From: Nitrosospira sp. Nl5
GTDB taxonomy: Bacteria > Pseudomonadota > Gammaproteobacteria > Burkholderiales > Nitrosomonadaceae
NCBI RefSeq assembly: GCF_900102495.1
Contig: NZ_FMVQ01000008.1
Coordinates: forward strand, 1-64,000
DNA length: 64,000 nucleotides
Direction of reading: 5' to 3'
Shown here: positions 1 through 10,776 of the stretch, one piece after another
Position numbering within the stretch: the stretch's first letter is position 1
Layout of the letters: each line of letters begins with the position of its first letter
Notes under the pieces: generated by a model
Told to the model about the DNA's origin: nothing
The model's input: only the letters and a program-made list of their open reading frames with translations
The model's database searches: none
Program-made: the position numbers and the translations under genes

Positions 1-102
1 GAAGCCCCCGAAACAGACCTCAATGCCAGCCGCACCCAGGGCAAGATGGTCCTCAAGGCCGAAAAGAAAGAGAAAGACGAGGATGAGGAGGAGGATGAGT
101 AA
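1..102 (+). CDS. C-terminal end of a truncated gene
   Basis: The first frame is open from base 1 and ends at TAA, giving 33 residues. They read as a short body ending in GKMVLKAE followed by a highly charged Lys/Glu/Asp tail. The G-K-M-V-L end is reminiscent of the C-terminus of medium-chain quinone oxidoreductases, but too little is present to name a family. The acidic tail is low complexity. The start lies outside the window. Confidence 0.45.
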   Translation, partial: EAPETDLNASRTQGKMVLKAEKKEKDEDEEEDE

Positions 103-346
103 TCGGGCTCATCTCCCGGTTCTCACGTTCACCTAGAGTGAGTTTTCATCTCGCCTTACGCCGTTGTTCCCAATTGAAACGACTGGGAACAGCGGTAGCT
201 GCGTGCCAGGTTACTTCTCCAGAGGAAACGAACCCACGCCACCTGCTTTCACACGTCACGCCACCGGATGATTTCGTGCCTGGCTTGCATCGCGCGGGAC
301 GAAAACACGACGTAGGTCTTTAGATTAACAAGCGAAAATATAAAGA

Positions 347-1132
347 ATGCTGCGCCATTTCCCCCAGGCTAATGCCACCTATTCTCACGGAATACGTGAT
401 TATTTTATAGCCGCCTTAACTTTTTTTTGCGTGGCCGTCAGTTTGGTGATGGACGCCAGCGGGAGCCTGGAGCAACAAAATTTCATGGGACTCATCGCCT
501 GGACATTCTTGCTCGGTCTGTTGTTCGGCGAAAATAAAGAAGTACGGATGCAGGTCATCATTGCGGTTGCTTTTGCCACGCTTGGTGAGCATTTTGCATC
601 CATCTACATGCAGGGATATACCTATCGTTTTGGGAACGTACCCGCCTATGTGCCGCCCGGCCATGGAATGGTTTATTTAACGGCTGTCGCGCTCGCGCGT
701 TCGGGTTTCTTTTTGAAGTATGCCAGAAAAATCGCTACGTTTGTCGTGGTGGTCTGCGGCGCGTGGTCAATCTGGGGGATCAGCGGTTATCCTGAACAGG
801 GCGATCAGGTGGGTGCGTTACTGTTTTGTGTTTTTCTCATTTACCTGTTTAAAGGGCGTTCACCGATGGTTTATCTCGCCGCCTTCTTTATTACCACATG
901 GCTGGAGCTGATCGGTACGGCGGCTGGAACCTGGAAATGGGCAACAATAGAACCTGTTCTTGGCTTGTCTCAGGGAAATCCTCCCAGCGGCGTTGCAGCC
1001 TGGTACTGCCTGGTCGATGCGGTAGCCATTGGCGGGGCTGCGCCATTGCTAAAGGCTTTGAAAAAAAGCACCGAATGGTTTAAAGCCGAGAAGCCATCAA
1101 AAAATATCCATCAGGGCGCGAGAAATGACTAG
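347..1132 (+). CDS. conserved multi-pass membrane protein of unknown function
   Basis: A 261-residue protein with roughly seven to eight hydrophobic segments, so an inner-membrane protein. Between segments are polar loops that look conserved: an H-x4-YMQGYTYRFGN stretch and PPGHGMVYL near residues 80-110, and ELIGTAAGTWKW followed by QGNPPSGVAAWYC near residues 185-220. I do not recognise a named family. The His, Arg and Trp residues at membrane boundaries could bind a ligand, but this is speculation. It stands alone: about 245 bases without a convincing gene precede it and rhlE follows after 206 bases. The start is the first ATG of the frame, with a weak AAAGA ribosome site. Confidence 0.75.
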   Translation: MLRHFPQANATYSHGIRDYFIAALTFFCVAVSLVMDASGSLEQQNFMGLIAWTFLLGLLFGENKEVRMQVIIAVAFATLGEHFASIYMQGYTYRFGNVPAYVPPGHGMVYLTAVALARSGFFLKYARKIATFVVVVCGAWSIWGISGYPEQGDQVGALLFCVFLIYLFKGRSPMVYLAAFFITTWLELIGTAAGTWKWATIEPVLGLSQGNPPSGVAAWYCLVDAVAIGGAAPLLKALKKSTEWFKAEKPSKNIHQGARND

Positions 1133-1338
1133 GTGTATTTCCCAAGTTGGCACAAGCTGCTGTTCTGGCAACATTTCCTAATGTCCTGTATCATGCCGAT
1201 TCATGGTCGTCTGGCATAACTGTCCGGTCACAGCCGCGACCAGCCGCATATTCCTTTTGTTTACACAATCCTCGTTATTAATTGTTCTGCCTAGACCGGT
1301 CCCAACAGGCGTTGGTAGGCGGTTTGGGAGTCACAGAT

Positions 1339-2877
1339 ATGTCGTTCGACCAACTCAATCTATCAGCTGAAATTCTGCATGCTATTGCAGATCAAGGCTA
1401 TACAGAACCCACCCCGATTCAGGCACAGGCGATCCCGCCAATACTTGAAGGCAAGGATATCATGGGGGGTGCGCAAACCGGTACCGGCAAGACCGCCGGT
1501 TTTACCTTGCCCATGCTTCACCGCTTGCAGTCCCATGCAAACACCAGCGTCTCTCCTGCCAGACATCCCATTCGTGCGCTAATTCTGGTCCCCACGCGGG
1601 AACTCGCGGCCCAGGTTTATGAGAGCGTCAAAACCTATGGCAAATATCTGCCGTTAAAATGTGCTGTGGTCTACGGGGGTATCAATATGGACCCCCAGGT
1701 CAAGGAATTGCGGGCTGGCGTAGAGATCCTGGTCGCGACGCCGGGACGCCTGCTGGATCACATCGAGCAGAAAACCATGAGTCTTTCCAAAGTCGAAATC
1801 CTGATACTGGATGAAGCTGACCGCATGCTGGACATGGGCTTCATGCCTGATATAAAGCGCATTCTCGCGCTGATACCGCAACACCGCCAAAGTCTGATGT
1901 TCTCCGCCACGTTTTCCGATGAAATCAAGAGACTGGCGGACAAGTTGCTGAAACAACCGGTGTTGATTGAAGTGGCGCGGCGCAACTCCATCACCGAGCT
2001 GGTAACCCACGTGGTATATCCGGTGGAGCGTGACCGCAAGCGCGAGTTACTGGCGCATCTGATCAAGTCACATGACCTGCAACAGGTGCTGGTATTTGTC
2101 CGTACCAAGCACGGTGCCAGCCGACTGGCTCAGCAGTTGGAACGTGACGGGATCACCGCAACAGCGATTCACGGCGACAAGAGCCAACCCCAACGCACCC
2201 AGGCGCTGGCGGAATTCAAACAGGGCGTGGTACGCGTACTGGTCGCAACCGACGTGGCCGCGCGCGGACTGGACATCGAAGACCTGCCGCACGTGGTCAA
2301 TTTCGAATTGCCTACGACGCCGGAAGATTATATCCACCGGATTGGCCGCACTGGCCGGGCCGGAACCAAGGGGGATGCGATTTCTCTAGTATGCGAAGAC
2401 GAGAACGAATTGCTTGGAGGTATCGAGAAGCTTCTGAAATTCAAGTTGAATGTCAGGACAATCGCCGGGTTCGAGCCGGAAATGCGGAATCGCACCGCGG
2501 ACCAGGAAAGTAGTCGTGGGAGGCGCAACCGAGACGAACGTGCCAAGCCTGAGCAGAAGAAACCTTCCGAATCTCGTGCGGCGCAGTTCGATGAAACGCC
2601 GCAGGCCTCCCAATCCCAGGTCAAGCGTCCGAGGCAACGTGGAGAGCATGGCCGCTCGCAAGGGGGGCGCAAAACGCCGGAGGACCCTTTGTTCAGTCAG
2701 CCGTATACGCCTTCGGCCCCGTCCTCTAATAACAAGTCGGCCTCTTCCGTCAATCCCGCAACATCCTCATCTGCGATAGAGAGGAGCCATGGGCACGCCC
2801 GGCCGGGGCAGCAAAAAAAGCCGCTCGCCGCGCTATTCATGCCGCGCTCGCCAAGAAAACCCCAGCAGGAGGAGTAG
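1339..2877 (+). CDS. rhlE: DEAD-box ATP-dependent RNA helicase RhlE
   Basis: A 512-residue DEAD-box helicase that unwinds RNA duplexes with ATP, in this family linked to ribosome assembly and RNA turnover. Motifs in order: the Q motif region [12 protein letters not shown] near residue 21, Walker A AQTGTGKT at 45-52, PTRELA, TPGR, DEAD, SAT, and the C-terminal RecA-like domain with ARGLD and HRIGRTGR. After about residue 375 comes a long basic, low-complexity tail rich in Arg, Gln, Ser and Pro, typical of RhlE and likely an RNA-binding extension. The chosen ATG has GGGAG 8 bases upstream; an in-frame ATG 57 bases earlier adds residues that do not look conserved. Confidence 0.93.
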   Translation: MSFDQLNLSAEILHAIADQGYTEPTPIQAQAIPPILEGKDIMGGAQTGTGKTAGFTLPMLHRLQSHANTSVSPARHPIRALILVPTRELAAQVYESVKTYGKYLPLKCAVVYGGINMDPQVKELRAGVEILVATPGRLLDHIEQKTMSLSKVEILILDEADRMLDMGFMPDIKRILALIPQHRQSLMFSATFSDEIKRLADKLLKQPVLIEVARRNSITELVTHVVYPVERDRKRELLAHLIKSHDLQQVLVFVRTKHGASRLAQQLERDGITATAIHGDKSQPQRTQALAEFKQGVVRVLVATDVAARGLDIEDLPHVVNFELPTTPEDYIHRIGRTGRAGTKGDAISLVCEDENELLGGIEKLLKFKLNVRTIAGFEPEMRNRTADQESSRGRRNRDERAKPEQKKPSESRAAQFDETPQASQSQVKRPRQRGEHGRSQGGRKTPEDPLFSQPYTPSAPSSNNKSASSVNPATSSSAIERSHGHARPGQQKKPLAALFMPRSPRKPQQEE

Positions 2878-2933
2878 CAGTATGGATGGGCGGAGACGCT
2901 GGCAGTATCCACTGCCACATCCCCGCGTCAGAT

Positions 2934-3500
2934 ATGCCTAAACGCCTTACAAAAATCTATACCCGCACCGGCGATGACGGCACCACGGGGTTGGGCGACG
3001 GCACGCGATCCGTCAAGGAAAGCCTGCGTATTGAAGCTATTGGTACCGTGGACGAGCTCAATAGTTGTATCGGCGTTCTGCTTGCAGAAAATCTAGAGGA
3101 CGGAGTGCGCCTCAAACTGGAAAATATCCAGCATGATTTGTTTGACCTGGGTGGCGACTTAAGTATTCCCGGCCGCGTCAGCATGAGTGAAGCACAAGTC
3201 AGCCGTTTGGAAAAAGAACTCGATGAATACAACACCAGGCTTACCCCGCTCAGGGAATTCATACTCCCCGGCGGCGCTCGTGCCGCTGCACTCTGTCATG
3301 TGGCGCGCGCAGTATGCCGGCGCGCGGAAAGGTGCGTCGTCAAACTATCTCGAACCGAAACAATGATACCGTTTCACCTCCAATATCTTAACCGCCTGTC
3401 CGACCTCTTGTTTGTGCTGTGCCGGATCCTGAATCGTCAGCAAGGTATGGAGGATGTGCTCTGGCAGCCTGGAAAGAACCGTGATTTCGATTCCGCCTAG
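2934..3500 (+). CDS. cob(I)alamin adenosyltransferase, PduO/MMAB type
   Basis: A 188-residue cytosolic enzyme that transfers the adenosyl group of ATP to cob(I)alamin to make adenosylcobalamin. The N-terminus TKIYTRTGDDGTTGLGDG is the ATP-binding signature of the PduO family, and the helical bundle has the RAVCRRAER and YLNRLSDLLFVL stretches expected near the C-terminus. Length matches the family. The ATG used begins MPKRLTKIYT; an earlier in-frame ATG would add 16 residues of no family likeness. It follows rhlE by 56 bases in the same direction. The window also carries cobalamin-independent metE and an orphan FecCD permease, so the cell seems to scavenge or process B12 without depending on it for methionine. 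Confidence 0.9.
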   Translation: MPKRLTKIYTRTGDDGTTGLGDGTRSVKESLRIEAIGTVDELNSCIGVLLAENLEDGVRLKLENIQHDLFDLGGDLSIPGRVSMSEAQVSRLEKELDEYNTRLTPLREFILPGGARAAALCHVARAVCRRAERCVVKLSRTETMIPFHLQYLNRLSDLLFVLCRILNRQQGMEDVLWQPGKNRDFDSA

Positions 3501-3610
3501 AAGCTAACCAGCAAATTTCGCTGGACAGACCCTAACACTACTGAATTGCGCGCGATAGCAGCATTGATCAACAGAGCGGAAACCAATTTATATTCCGTCA
3601 AATATCCTGC

Positions 3611-4108
3611 CTAGCCATTCTTTCTTTTTGCCAGATTCTCTGTGTCAGATCCTTTTTGGCGGAAGCTATCGAGTATCAGTAACATGGCTCCGAGGAAAAT
3701 CGCGGAATCCGCCACATTAAAAGCAGGCCAGTGGTAGCCGCCCGCATGGAAATCCAGAAAATCGACGACATGGCCCAAGGTGATGCGATCCCACAAATTG
3801 CCCAGCGCACCGCCCAATATCAGCCCCAGTGCAATACAAAACAGCCGTTCGGCTGCGTGTTTGCGTAGCAGATAAACGATCAGTATTGATGCTCCGGCCG
3901 CGATCGCACTAAAAAACCAGCGTTGCCAACCGGCAGCGTCGCTCAAGAAGCTGAATGCAGCGCCCGCATTATATGCCAGCACCAAATTGAAAAAACTTGT
4001 CAATGCAATCTGCTGCCCGTGAAACAGCGCGGACTCGACCCAGCGCTTGGTAATAAAATCCAGCACCAGCACGAACAATGCCAAGCCCAGGCTGACTGGA
4101 AGCTTCAT
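3611..4108 (-). CDS. lspA: lipoprotein signal peptidase LspA
   Basis: A 165-residue inner-membrane aspartic protease that removes the signal peptide from diacylglyceryl-modified prolipoproteins. Four hydrophobic segments are visible. The two catalytic aspartates sit in the family motifs GNLWDRI and FNVADSAIF, and the NAGAAFS motif lies near residue 50. The start giving MKLPVSLG is preceded by GGAGG at good spacing; an upstream GTG in frame is less likely. It is the last gene of the leftward ribF-ileS-lspA cluster, a common bacterial order, beginning 33 bases after ileS. fkpB and ispH, which follow in enterobacteria, are absent here; the cluster meets the adenosyltransferase gene tail to tail. 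Confidence 0.95.
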   Translation of the reverse strand: MKLPVSLGLALFVLVLDFITKRWVESALFHGQQIALTSFFNLVLAYNAGAAFSFLSDAAGWQRWFFSAIAAGASILIVYLLRKHAAERLFCIALGLILGGALGNLWDRITLGHVVDFLDFHAGGYHWPAFNVADSAIFLGAMLLILDSFRQKGSDTENLAKRKNG

Positions 4109-4141
4109 CGTATCCAATCCTCCGCCGCGCACACCGCCATC

Positions 4142-6967
4142 TCAGGCATACCGCCGGGGCTCGCCGGAGCCAAAAAGATTGGAGATGCATCGACCACATA
4201 TCGTCGGATGACCGGGATTGATTCCAACATCCTGGCGATAATGCCAGCAGCGCTCGCATTTGGGATGCGCGCATGGCGTTACAGAAATCTTTTCTTCCCC
4301 GGAGTTCTCTGGTCGCGCCACGCGTGCTTCGGAGGTGACGAGTATCAACCGAAGTTCGTTACCCAATGAATCGAGCAGCAGGAAATCTTCTCCGCTGGCG
4401 CGAATCTCCACTGCGGCAGCAAGCGAAGAACCGATTTGCCCAAGGGCGCGGGAATCTTCCAGACGCCTTTGCACCTGCGAGCGCAGTTCGCGAAGTCTGG
4501 TCCAGCGCCTTACCAATATTTCTTCGTCCAGCTGTGGTGGAAATTTATGCCAGGTGTGCAACAAAACGCTATCACCGGTATCGCCCGCCAGATGCTCCCA
4601 TACTTCTTCCGCGGTGAAACTGAGTATTGGAGCAAACAAGCGGACCAGGCTATGCGCGACGTGATGCAGCGCGCTTTGTGCCGAGCGTCGGGGGAGACCT
4701 TTGGCGGCGGCGGTATAAAGCCGGTCCTTGAGAACATCCAGATAGAATCCGCCCAGATCTTCGGAACAAAAATTATGCAGCTTGTGCACAATCAGGTGAA
4801 AATCATAGCGTTCGTAATTTTGCGTAAGATCATCCTGGAGTATTCTTATGAACGCCACCATGTAGCGGTCGATTTCCAGCCATTGATCTACTGCCACCAT
4901 ATCCGCGGCGGGATCGAAGTCGGCCAGGTTGGCGAGAAGAAAACGCAGCGTATTTCGTATGCGTCGGTAGCTCTCCACCACGCGTTTCAGGATTTCGTCC
5001 GAAATGGAAAGTTCGCCGGAATAATCGGTGGAAGCCACCCATAGCCGCAAAATATCCGCTCCCGACGTATCCATCACCTTTTGTGGTGCAATCACATTCC
5101 CCTTGGACTTACTCATCTTGTGACCATGACCATCCACCACGAAACCGTGGGTGAGCAAGGCGCCATAAGGTGCACGGCCGTTAATGGCGCAACCGGTGAG
5201 GAGCGAGGACTGGAACCATCCGCGGTGCTGGTCGGAGCCCTCCAGATAAAGGTCCGCTGGATACTTGAGCCGAGCGTCGAATTTTAGAACCGTATCATGA
5301 GTGGTTCCGGAATCGAACCAAACATCCAGGGTATCCGGAAGCTTCCTGTAGTCTTTCGCTTCTTCATTCAGCAGCTCCCCGGCATCCAGGTTAAACCATG
5401 CTTCGATTCCCTGCTGTTCCACGCGCCGTGCCACCTGTTCCAGCAACTCATCCGTACGGGGATGCAAGGCGCCTGTCTCCTTATGCACAAAGAATGCCAT
5501 CGGCACTCCCCAGTCTCGTTGGCGCGAGACGCACCAGTCGGGCCGGTTCCTGATCATTGCTTCGAGGCGGGCCTTACCCCATACCGGGTAGAAAAGAGTG
5601 GTATCAACGGCATCCGCGGCGGATTCACGAAGTGTTTTCCCCTGCTGAGAACCCGCTGTCCAATTGCCCTTGCTCATACCGATGAACCACTGCGGCGTGG
5701 ACCGGAAAATGATCGGGGTTCTATGCCGCCAGCAGTGCGGGTAGCTATGTTGAATCTTTTCCATATGCAGCAGGTGCTCGCTACGCCGCAGCGTGTCGAT
5801 CACCACATCGTTGGCTTTCCATACAAACAAGCCGCCGACAACGGGCGCAGCCGCGATGAACTTGCCGTCGTCATCTACCGGGCTGTCATTGGGAAGGCCG
5901 TATTTCTGACCGATGAAATAGTCGTCCAGCCCGTGCGCTGGTGCGGTGTGCACCAGGCCTGTCCCAGCCTCCAGGGTCACATGCTCTCCGCAGATAACAG
6001 GAACCTGCTGTCCATTGAAGGGGTGATCCAACCGGATTCCCTCCAATGCCGAACCTTTACACATGGCAAGGGTTTCACCATGTAATCCATAACGCTCAAG
6101 ACACGCTTGCTTGAGCTCGTCAGCCAGTATGAGCAATCCGCGAGACGTCTCCACCAGCGCGTAATCAAAACCGGGATGTACGGATACCGCCTGATTAGCA
6201 GGTAGCGTCCACGGCGTGGTGGTCCATATTACCGCATACGCCTTGACGTCTTTCGGCATGGTTATACCAAAAGGCTTCGCTAGCGGATGATGGACTGGAT
6301 TACTCTCGCCTTGGGAGCGGGGACGGTTTACCTCGAAGCCGACATCAATCGCGGATGAAGTCTTGTCTTCATATTCGACTTCCGCTTCCGCCAGCGCGGA
6401 GCCACAATCGATACACCAGTTGACCGGTTTCTGTCCCTGGTAAAGATAGCCGCTTTGGTGCACCTTTCCGAGCGCGCGAATGATACCCGCCTCGGTCCGA
6501 TAATTCATGGTGAGATAGGGATTATCCCAATCGCCTAGTACGCCGAGACGAATGAAATCGGCTTTTTGCCGTACCACCTGTTGCTGCGCAAAAGCGCGGC
6601 ACAGCTCGCGCACTTTATCCGCCGCCAGATTCTTGCCGTATTTTTTTTCGATCTGATGTTCGATCGGCAGGCCGTGGCAATCCCAGCCCGGTACATAAGG
6701 GGCGTCAAAACCTGCCAGCGTTTTGGCCTTGATGATAATATCCTTTAGGATTTTATTGACTGCATGGCCGATGTGGATATCGCCGTTGGCATACGGCGGG
6801 CCGTCATGCAGTACAAATTTAGGACGACCTTTGCAAGCCTCACGGATAGCCCGGTAAAGATTTTTTTCCTGCCAGGCTTTGAGCATGAGAGGCTCGCGCT
6901 TGGCGAGATCGCCGCGCATGGGAAAAGGCGTATCGGGCAGGTTGAGCGTTTTTTTATAATCGGTCAT
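4142..6967 (-). CDS. ileS: isoleucyl-tRNA synthetase
   Basis: A 941-residue class I aminoacyl-tRNA synthetase that charges tRNA-Ile with isoleucine and edits valine. The HIGH motif appears as DIHIGH (HIGH at residues 65-68) after PPYANG, and KMSKS occurs as [10 protein letters not shown] near residue 615. The editing domain lies between them, with [13 protein letters not shown]. The C-terminus has the zinc-binding Cys set [10 protein letters not shown] and CGRC. Length is normal for the bacterial type. It follows ribF after 15 bases and precedes lspA, so it is probably co-transcribed with both. Confidence 0.97.
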   Translation of the reverse strand: MTDYKKTLNLPDTPFPMRGDLAKREPLMLKAWQEKNLYRAIREACKGRPKFVLHDGPPYANGDIHIGHAVNKILKDIIIKAKTLAGFDAPYVPGWDCHGLPIEHQIEKKYGKNLAADKVRELCRAFAQQQVVRQKADFIRLGVLGDWDNPYLTMNYRTEAGIIRALGKVHQSGYLYQGQKPVNWCIDCGSALAEAEVEYEDKTSSAIDVGFEVNRPRSQGESNPVHHPLAKPFGITMPKDVKAYAVIWTTTPWTLPANQAVSVHPGFDYALVETSRGLLILADELKQACLERYGLHGETLAMCKGSALEGIRLDHPFNGQQVPVICGEHVTLEAGTGLVHTAPAHGLDDYFIGQKYGLPNDSPVDDDGKFIAAAPVVGGLFVWKANDVVIDTLRRSEHLLHMEKIQHSYPHCWRHRTPIIFRSTPQWFIGMSKGNWTAGSQQGKTLRESAADAVDTTLFYPVWGKARLEAMIRNRPDWCVSRQRDWGVPMAFFVHKETGALHPRTDELLEQVARRVEQQGIEAWFNLDAGELLNEEAKDYRKLPDTLDVWFDSGTTHDTVLKFDARLKYPADLYLEGSDQHRGWFQSSLLTGCAINGRAPYGALLTHGFVVDGHGHKMSKSKGNVIAPQKVMDTSGADILRLWVASTDYSGELSISDEILKRVVESYRRIRNTLRFLLANLADFDPAADMVAVDQWLEIDRYMVAFIRILQDDLTQNYERYDFHLIVHKLHNFCSEDLGGFYLDVLKDRLYTAAAKGLPRRSAQSALHHVAHSLVRLFAPILSFTAEEVWEHLAGDTGDSVLLHTWHKFPPQLDEEILVRRWTRLRELRSQVQRRLEDSRALGQIGSSLAAAVEIRASGEDFLLLDSLGNELRLILVTSEARVARPENSGEEKISVTPCAHPKCERCWHYRQDVGINPGHPTICGRCISNLFGSGEPRRYA

Positions 6968-6982
6968 GGAATATAAGTAACA

Positions 6983-7978
6983 TCAGATCGATCTGGGCAG
7001 ACGGTTTTTTCCAATATCGGCAGAAAATGCGGAGGAGTGCGAGGAAAAAAAATTCTTTGCATTCTCTACGTCTCGCCCAATTTGCCTGGTGAGCGTTTCC
7101 AAGTCAGGATATTTTTCTTCGTTCCGGAGCTTATGCAAAAAAAACACGCGCAAGTGGCAGCCGTAGATTTCGCGATCAAAATCAAATAAGTGCACTTCCA
7201 GAACAGGTTTCCCATTCTCATGTATGGTCGGGCGCACTCCCAGGCTGGCTACGCCCCGCGCCGAGCTGGGCGAGGACAACTTTGCAATACCATGCGCTTC
7301 CACCGCGAAGATTCCCGACAGCGGAGGCCGATTGTGTTTCAACTGAATATTGGCGGTTGGAAAGCCGATCTTCTTCCCGAGCTTGTCACCATTCACTACC
7401 CGCCCGCTGATACTATAGGAGCGCCCCAGCAAGCACTTGACAAGGCCAAGATCGGCCCTGGCCAAGGCTTCCCGAACCGCCGTACTCGAAACTCGCAACC
7501 CGTTCACGATGTAGCCCGGCATTTCCTCCACTTCGAAACCATGCCCTGCGGAATATTTCTTTAGCATGGAAAAATCGCCAGCGCGGCGCGCGCCAAAACG
7601 GAAATCATCGCCCACCAGCAGCCACCTGACGGCAAGCCCATGCTGCAGAACGCGGACAATGAAATCTTCCGCGCTGATTCTGGCGAAATCGAAATTGAAA
7701 CGGCATATTTGCACGCGTTCCACGCCTGCCGCCGCCAGTAGCTCCAGTTTTTCCCGCAAGCTGGTAAGCCGCGTCGGCGCCTGATCCGGCGCGAAAAACT
7801 CGCGTGGATGCGGCTCGAAAATCATGACGCAAGTACTAAGGCCGAGCCGGGCGGCAGCTTCCTTTAGCCGGGCGAGCATCGCCTGATGACCCAGATGCAC
7901 TCCGTCGAAATTGCCTATGGTGAGCGCAACGGGAGCTTCGGGTTGAACGGGGATGCCGCGAGAAACACGCATGCGCAT
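6983..7978 (-). CDS. ribF: bifunctional riboflavin kinase/FAD synthetase RibF
   Basis: A 331-residue enzyme that phosphorylates riboflavin to FMN and then adenylates it to FAD. The N-terminal nucleotidyltransferase domain begins with TIGNFDGVHLGHQ, holding the HxGH signature, and the C-terminal flavokinase domain has GKKIGFPTANIQ. I start it at the ATG giving MRMRVSRGIPVQ; the open frame extends 37 residues further upstream, but that part looks unlike RibF and would make it too long. No strong ribosome site is seen. It is first in the leftward ribF-ileS-lspA cluster. Confidence 0.93.
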   Translation of the reverse strand: MRMRVSRGIPVQPEAPVALTIGNFDGVHLGHQAMLARLKEAAARLGLSTCVMIFEPHPREFFAPDQAPTRLTSLREKLELLAAAGVERVQICRFNFDFARISAEDFIVRVLQHGLAVRWLLVGDDFRFGARRAGDFSMLKKYSAGHGFEVEEMPGYIVNGLRVSSTAVREALARADLGLVKCLLGRSYSISGRVVNGDKLGKKIGFPTANIQLKHNRPPLSGIFAVEAHGIAKLSSPSSARGVASLGVRPTIHENGKPVLEVHLFDFDREIYGCHLRVFFLHKLRNEEKYPDLETLTRQIGRDVENAKNFFSSHSSAFSADIGKNRLPRSI

Positions 7979-8341
7979 AACTGCTAAAATGCTGAATTGT
8001 AGCTTGTTTCGGGCGAAAGGGTCTAGACTGTACTGTTTTAAGTTACATGCCCGTACGGTTTCAACAGGATGCACAGGGTAAAAACACACCGTCTGTAATA
8101 TTTAGTCAAGGCAATAAATGTGGTCGATATGACGCCTCAATCTCACTCGCCGTGCAATCCATGTTCTGTTCCCTTCCAACCCTACAGCGCGAACTGTCGC
8201 GTGTTCCCATGGGTTTTGCGCTGTGCTAGAATTGCGCACGGCAAAAAACAGGATTGATCGCTTGGCGGAGTCGGCGCAGACCGGCCCGCCCTAAACCTAA
8301 AATCCTTATATACCGAAAAAGTACGTGAATCTGTTTCAGAT

Positions 8342-8417
<76 letters not shown>

Positions 8418-8428
8418 TAATCAAATCC

Positions 8429-8548
8429 TCACCACCCGTAGGCAACTCCGTGAACGGTGTGTGTGATGGCGGTGTGACGAAGTGTGTGAAACATGACTTC
8501 ATCGGGGTCCAGTCCGGTAGTAGCTGAAACTACGCGGCAGAACGCCAT
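8429..8548 (-). pseudogene. C-terminal remnant of a tyrosine (phage-type) integrase
   Basis: Read on the minus strand, this short frame contains GLDPDEVMFHTLRHTAITH, the box II HxLRH region of tyrosine recombinases that holds the catalytic His and Arg. It ends at TGA soon after, before the GHxxxxxT-Y part, so the nucleophilic tyrosine is missing and the gene is dead. No recognisable integrase sequence remains upstream. Its position beside the tRNA-Phe 3' end is the classic arrangement for an integrated island. The family call rests on the box II motif; the rest is too short to place in a subfamily. Confidence 0.7.
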
Positions 8549-8966
8549 ACATCCTTCCAGAAATTTCACTAGTTGTCCCGGAATGGGTTGCTAACGCGAG
8601 CCGCCCTTTGCATTCGGAATATATATCGTTCGACGCTCCGCATAGCCAATTTTCATTCCGCTCCCTCTACAAAGTAGTTTTCTCCTGAAACTCATCGGTA
8701 TCCTGACTTATCGGGATATTTCAAGGAGTTTTGGGAGGCATAAACACGCCAAAAATGGGTATTTTTCCTTCCCGTTACGCATCTCCGATAAACGACGTTT
8801 TCGAGAATAATTAAGCGGGAGTGAGCCATACCATCAGAAGAGAGATCGCGCGTTGTTCCGTGGCGAAAGAGAGTAGTTTTGCAAACCATATTAGCCCAAG
8901 CGTTATGTTTATGGGTACCACGAGTAGAATAAGGCCTTCACTAATACTCATCCTATAGGACTGCCA
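8549..8966. other. non-coding stretch inside a decayed island
   Basis: About 420 bases between the integrase remnant and the DUF262 remnant. I see no gene I can support; a 65-residue open frame on the minus strand has no recognisable family features. This is probably degraded island sequence. Confidence 0.4.
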
Positions 8967-9267
8967 ATGTCAATCACCCTTACAGTGGAGTTTGATCAAG
9001 AAGATGAAGAAAACTTTGGGAATGATGACAAAGTAATTGCTGGATGCAGCTGAAGCGGTTCTATATGCCTCAGACTGGACGATTTAAACGATGCGAATCA
9101 TTGAAACGACAATTTATTTTCTTGAACCCGGATTTCAGCGTCGAGACGCTTGGGTTATTCGAAAAAGAAGCGCTTTCATAGAATCCATTCTCCTCAACTT
9201 ACCAGTGCCCCAGATCGTTCTTGCCCAAAACCGACGTTTTTTGCACCGGCACATGCCCAGGTTTTGA
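8967..9267 (+). pseudogene. decayed N-terminal part of a DUF262-family gene
   Basis: Three reading-frame pieces line up as one DUF262 N-terminus. The first starts at ATG with MSITLTVEFDQEDEE and stops at TGA after 28 codons. The frame then shifts to EAVLYASDWTI, followed by an in-frame TAA, and continues in that frame as MRIIETTIYFLEPGFQRRDAW and IRKRSAFIESILLNLPVPQIVLAQN. The SDWT, FQRRxxW and FIESLxxxLPxPQIVLAE blocks are those of the DUF262 (GmrSD/ParB-like) fold. After LAQN likeness ends and the frame stops within ten codons, so the gene is both interrupted and truncated. An intact but different DUF262 gene lies at 50.3 kb. Confidence 0.65.
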
Positions 9268-9376
9268 TTTACAGTTATTCCTGGTTCAAAATCGTATTAA
9301 ATGCCAGCCGGCACGATTTCAAATGCAGGTTGCTACAGCTTATATGGGTGATACTAAGCACCATATTTCCGGGCAT

Positions 9377-10552
9377 ATGGCCATAAAGCGTACGGGCTAT
9401 TCAAAGTTTCCCTTCATGAGAACACGTAGAATTGTTTTCAATATTCACCTTTATATTGGTCTCGCTGTCGGCCTGTTTCTGGTTCTGATCGGGCTAACCG
9501 GAAGCATGGTCGTTTTTCGGGAAGAGATCGAGAAACTCATGCACCCGGAATTGCTGGAAACGGCGGTACGCGGTGAGCGGGTTCCTGTGCAGACAGTATT
9601 GAATGCCGTCAAGCGGTCGTATCCAGAAGACAAGATAGTTTTTATCCGGATGCCGCGTATGCCGCAGGAAACCTATTTGCTCAAGATGAATAGCGCTCAT
9701 GATTTGTTCGTGTATGCGGATCCTTACAGTGGCGAAGTCCTCGGCGCGCATAGACAGGAAGATACTTTTATAGGATGGGTTGCCCTTGTCCATACCGAAC
9801 TTCTGATGGGTGAGTACGGAAAAACTGTCCTTGGCGTCACTGCATTACTTCTGATCTGCATGAGCATCACAGGTCCCTTCCTGTGGTGGCCACCTAATGG
9901 CAAGATTTCCCGAGGCCTTAAAATCGATTGGCGGGGTCCTCGGAAAAAGCTTGTTTTTGATATGCACCGCGCATTTGGAATCTATTCCGTACTTTTTCTT
10001 CTAATCGTTGCACTCACTGGTGTCTCGCTGGTGTTCAATAAAACCGTAGCCGAAATTACAAATTTTTTGACAGCCAGTGCGCCAAGACCTCCACCTCCTC
10101 CCTCCAGTTCTCCTGGAGAAACCGGAGCAATGCCTTCAATCGATGACTTGCGGCATAGGGCAGATCGCATTCTATCTGGTCCCACCACTTGGATCACTTT
10201 CCCTCAGACATCGGAGGCATCGCTTGTGATCCGGAAAAAGATGCCCGGGGAATTCAATCCAAATGGAAAAAGTTTTATCTATTTCGATCAGTATACGGGT
10301 GAAGTGTTACTAGTCGAAGACGCCTCGTCTGCCCCTGTGGGCACGCGCATCTACAATACTTTTTACCCCCTCCATATAGGTACTTTAGGCGGATTGCCCA
10401 CCCGTATCTTTCAGGTGATCGTTGGTTTCTTACCGCTCCTCCTGTTTGTCACAGGCTATGTCATGTGGAGAAATCGGCGCAAGGCGAGAGCGTATAAAAA
10501 CACTTCCAAAAATTGGACGAGAAATACTAGTCCGTTACGCAAGGAGAAGTAA
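9377..10552 (+). CDS. PepSY-associated transmembrane protein, iron-uptake linked
   Basis: A 391-residue inner-membrane protein of the PepSY_TM family, whose members often sit beside TonB-dependent siderophore receptors and are thought to reduce or process ferric-siderophores. Four main membrane segments are visible, with the family's histidines in NIHLYIG, VHTELLMG, MHRAFGIYS and PLHIGTLGG. The large periplasmic part lies between segments, and a Pro-rich linker occurs near residue 235. The frame is open further upstream over decayed island DNA, so I use the ATG giving MAIKRTGYSK; the later ATG at MRTRRIVF is also possible. The downstream receptor supports an iron role. Confidence 0.85.
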   Translation: MAIKRTGYSKFPFMRTRRIVFNIHLYIGLAVGLFLVLIGLTGSMVVFREEIEKLMHPELLETAVRGERVPVQTVLNAVKRSYPEDKIVFIRMPRMPQETYLLKMNSAHDLFVYADPYSGEVLGAHRQEDTFIGWVALVHTELLMGEYGKTVLGVTALLLICMSITGPFLWWPPNGKISRGLKIDWRGPRKKLVFDMHRAFGIYSVLFLLIVALTGVSLVFNKTVAEITNFLTASAPRPPPPPSSSPGETGAMPSIDDLRHRADRILSGPTTWITFPQTSEASLVIRKKMPGEFNPNGKSFIYFDQYTGEVLLVEDASSAPVGTRIYNTFYPLHIGTLGGLPTRIFQVIVGFLPLLLFVTGYVMWRNRRKARAYKNTSKNWTRNTSPLRKEK

Positions 10553-10687
10553 CTTGGAGCGAGAATAATGGATTCAGGAGATTACACGGCGGAACTTGGC
10601 CTACCTGCACGATCCCGGGTGAATCTGCCATTCATCCGGACTCTATGGAGAAGGTGCAGTTTCGTTACCCGTTGTCTGCCTTTTCAT

Positions 10688-10706
10688 GAGAATGATTATG
10701 ATTTAC
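10688..10706 (+). promoter_or_regulatory. putative Fur box
   Basis: GAGAATGATTATGATTTAC matches 14 of 19 positions of the Fur consensus GATAATGATAATCATTATC. It lies about 70-90 bases upstream of the siderophore receptor start, the expected place for iron repression of that gene. The match was counted by eye. Confidence 0.55.
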
Positions 10707-10776
10707 AATAACGCTCGCATCAGCCAGCCATTGCCAGCCAGTTCTCTTTCAGAGAAAACAGAAAAAGGGAGACATT

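Noticed and set aside
138-323. 61-codon frame after the truncated first gene
   Set aside because: No ribosome site, no family likeness and a composition unlike neighbouring genes; probably chance.
5297-6085. 262-codon frame antisense to ileS
   Set aside because: Lies entirely inside ileS, whose motifs are clear; a shadow of GC-rich coding sequence.
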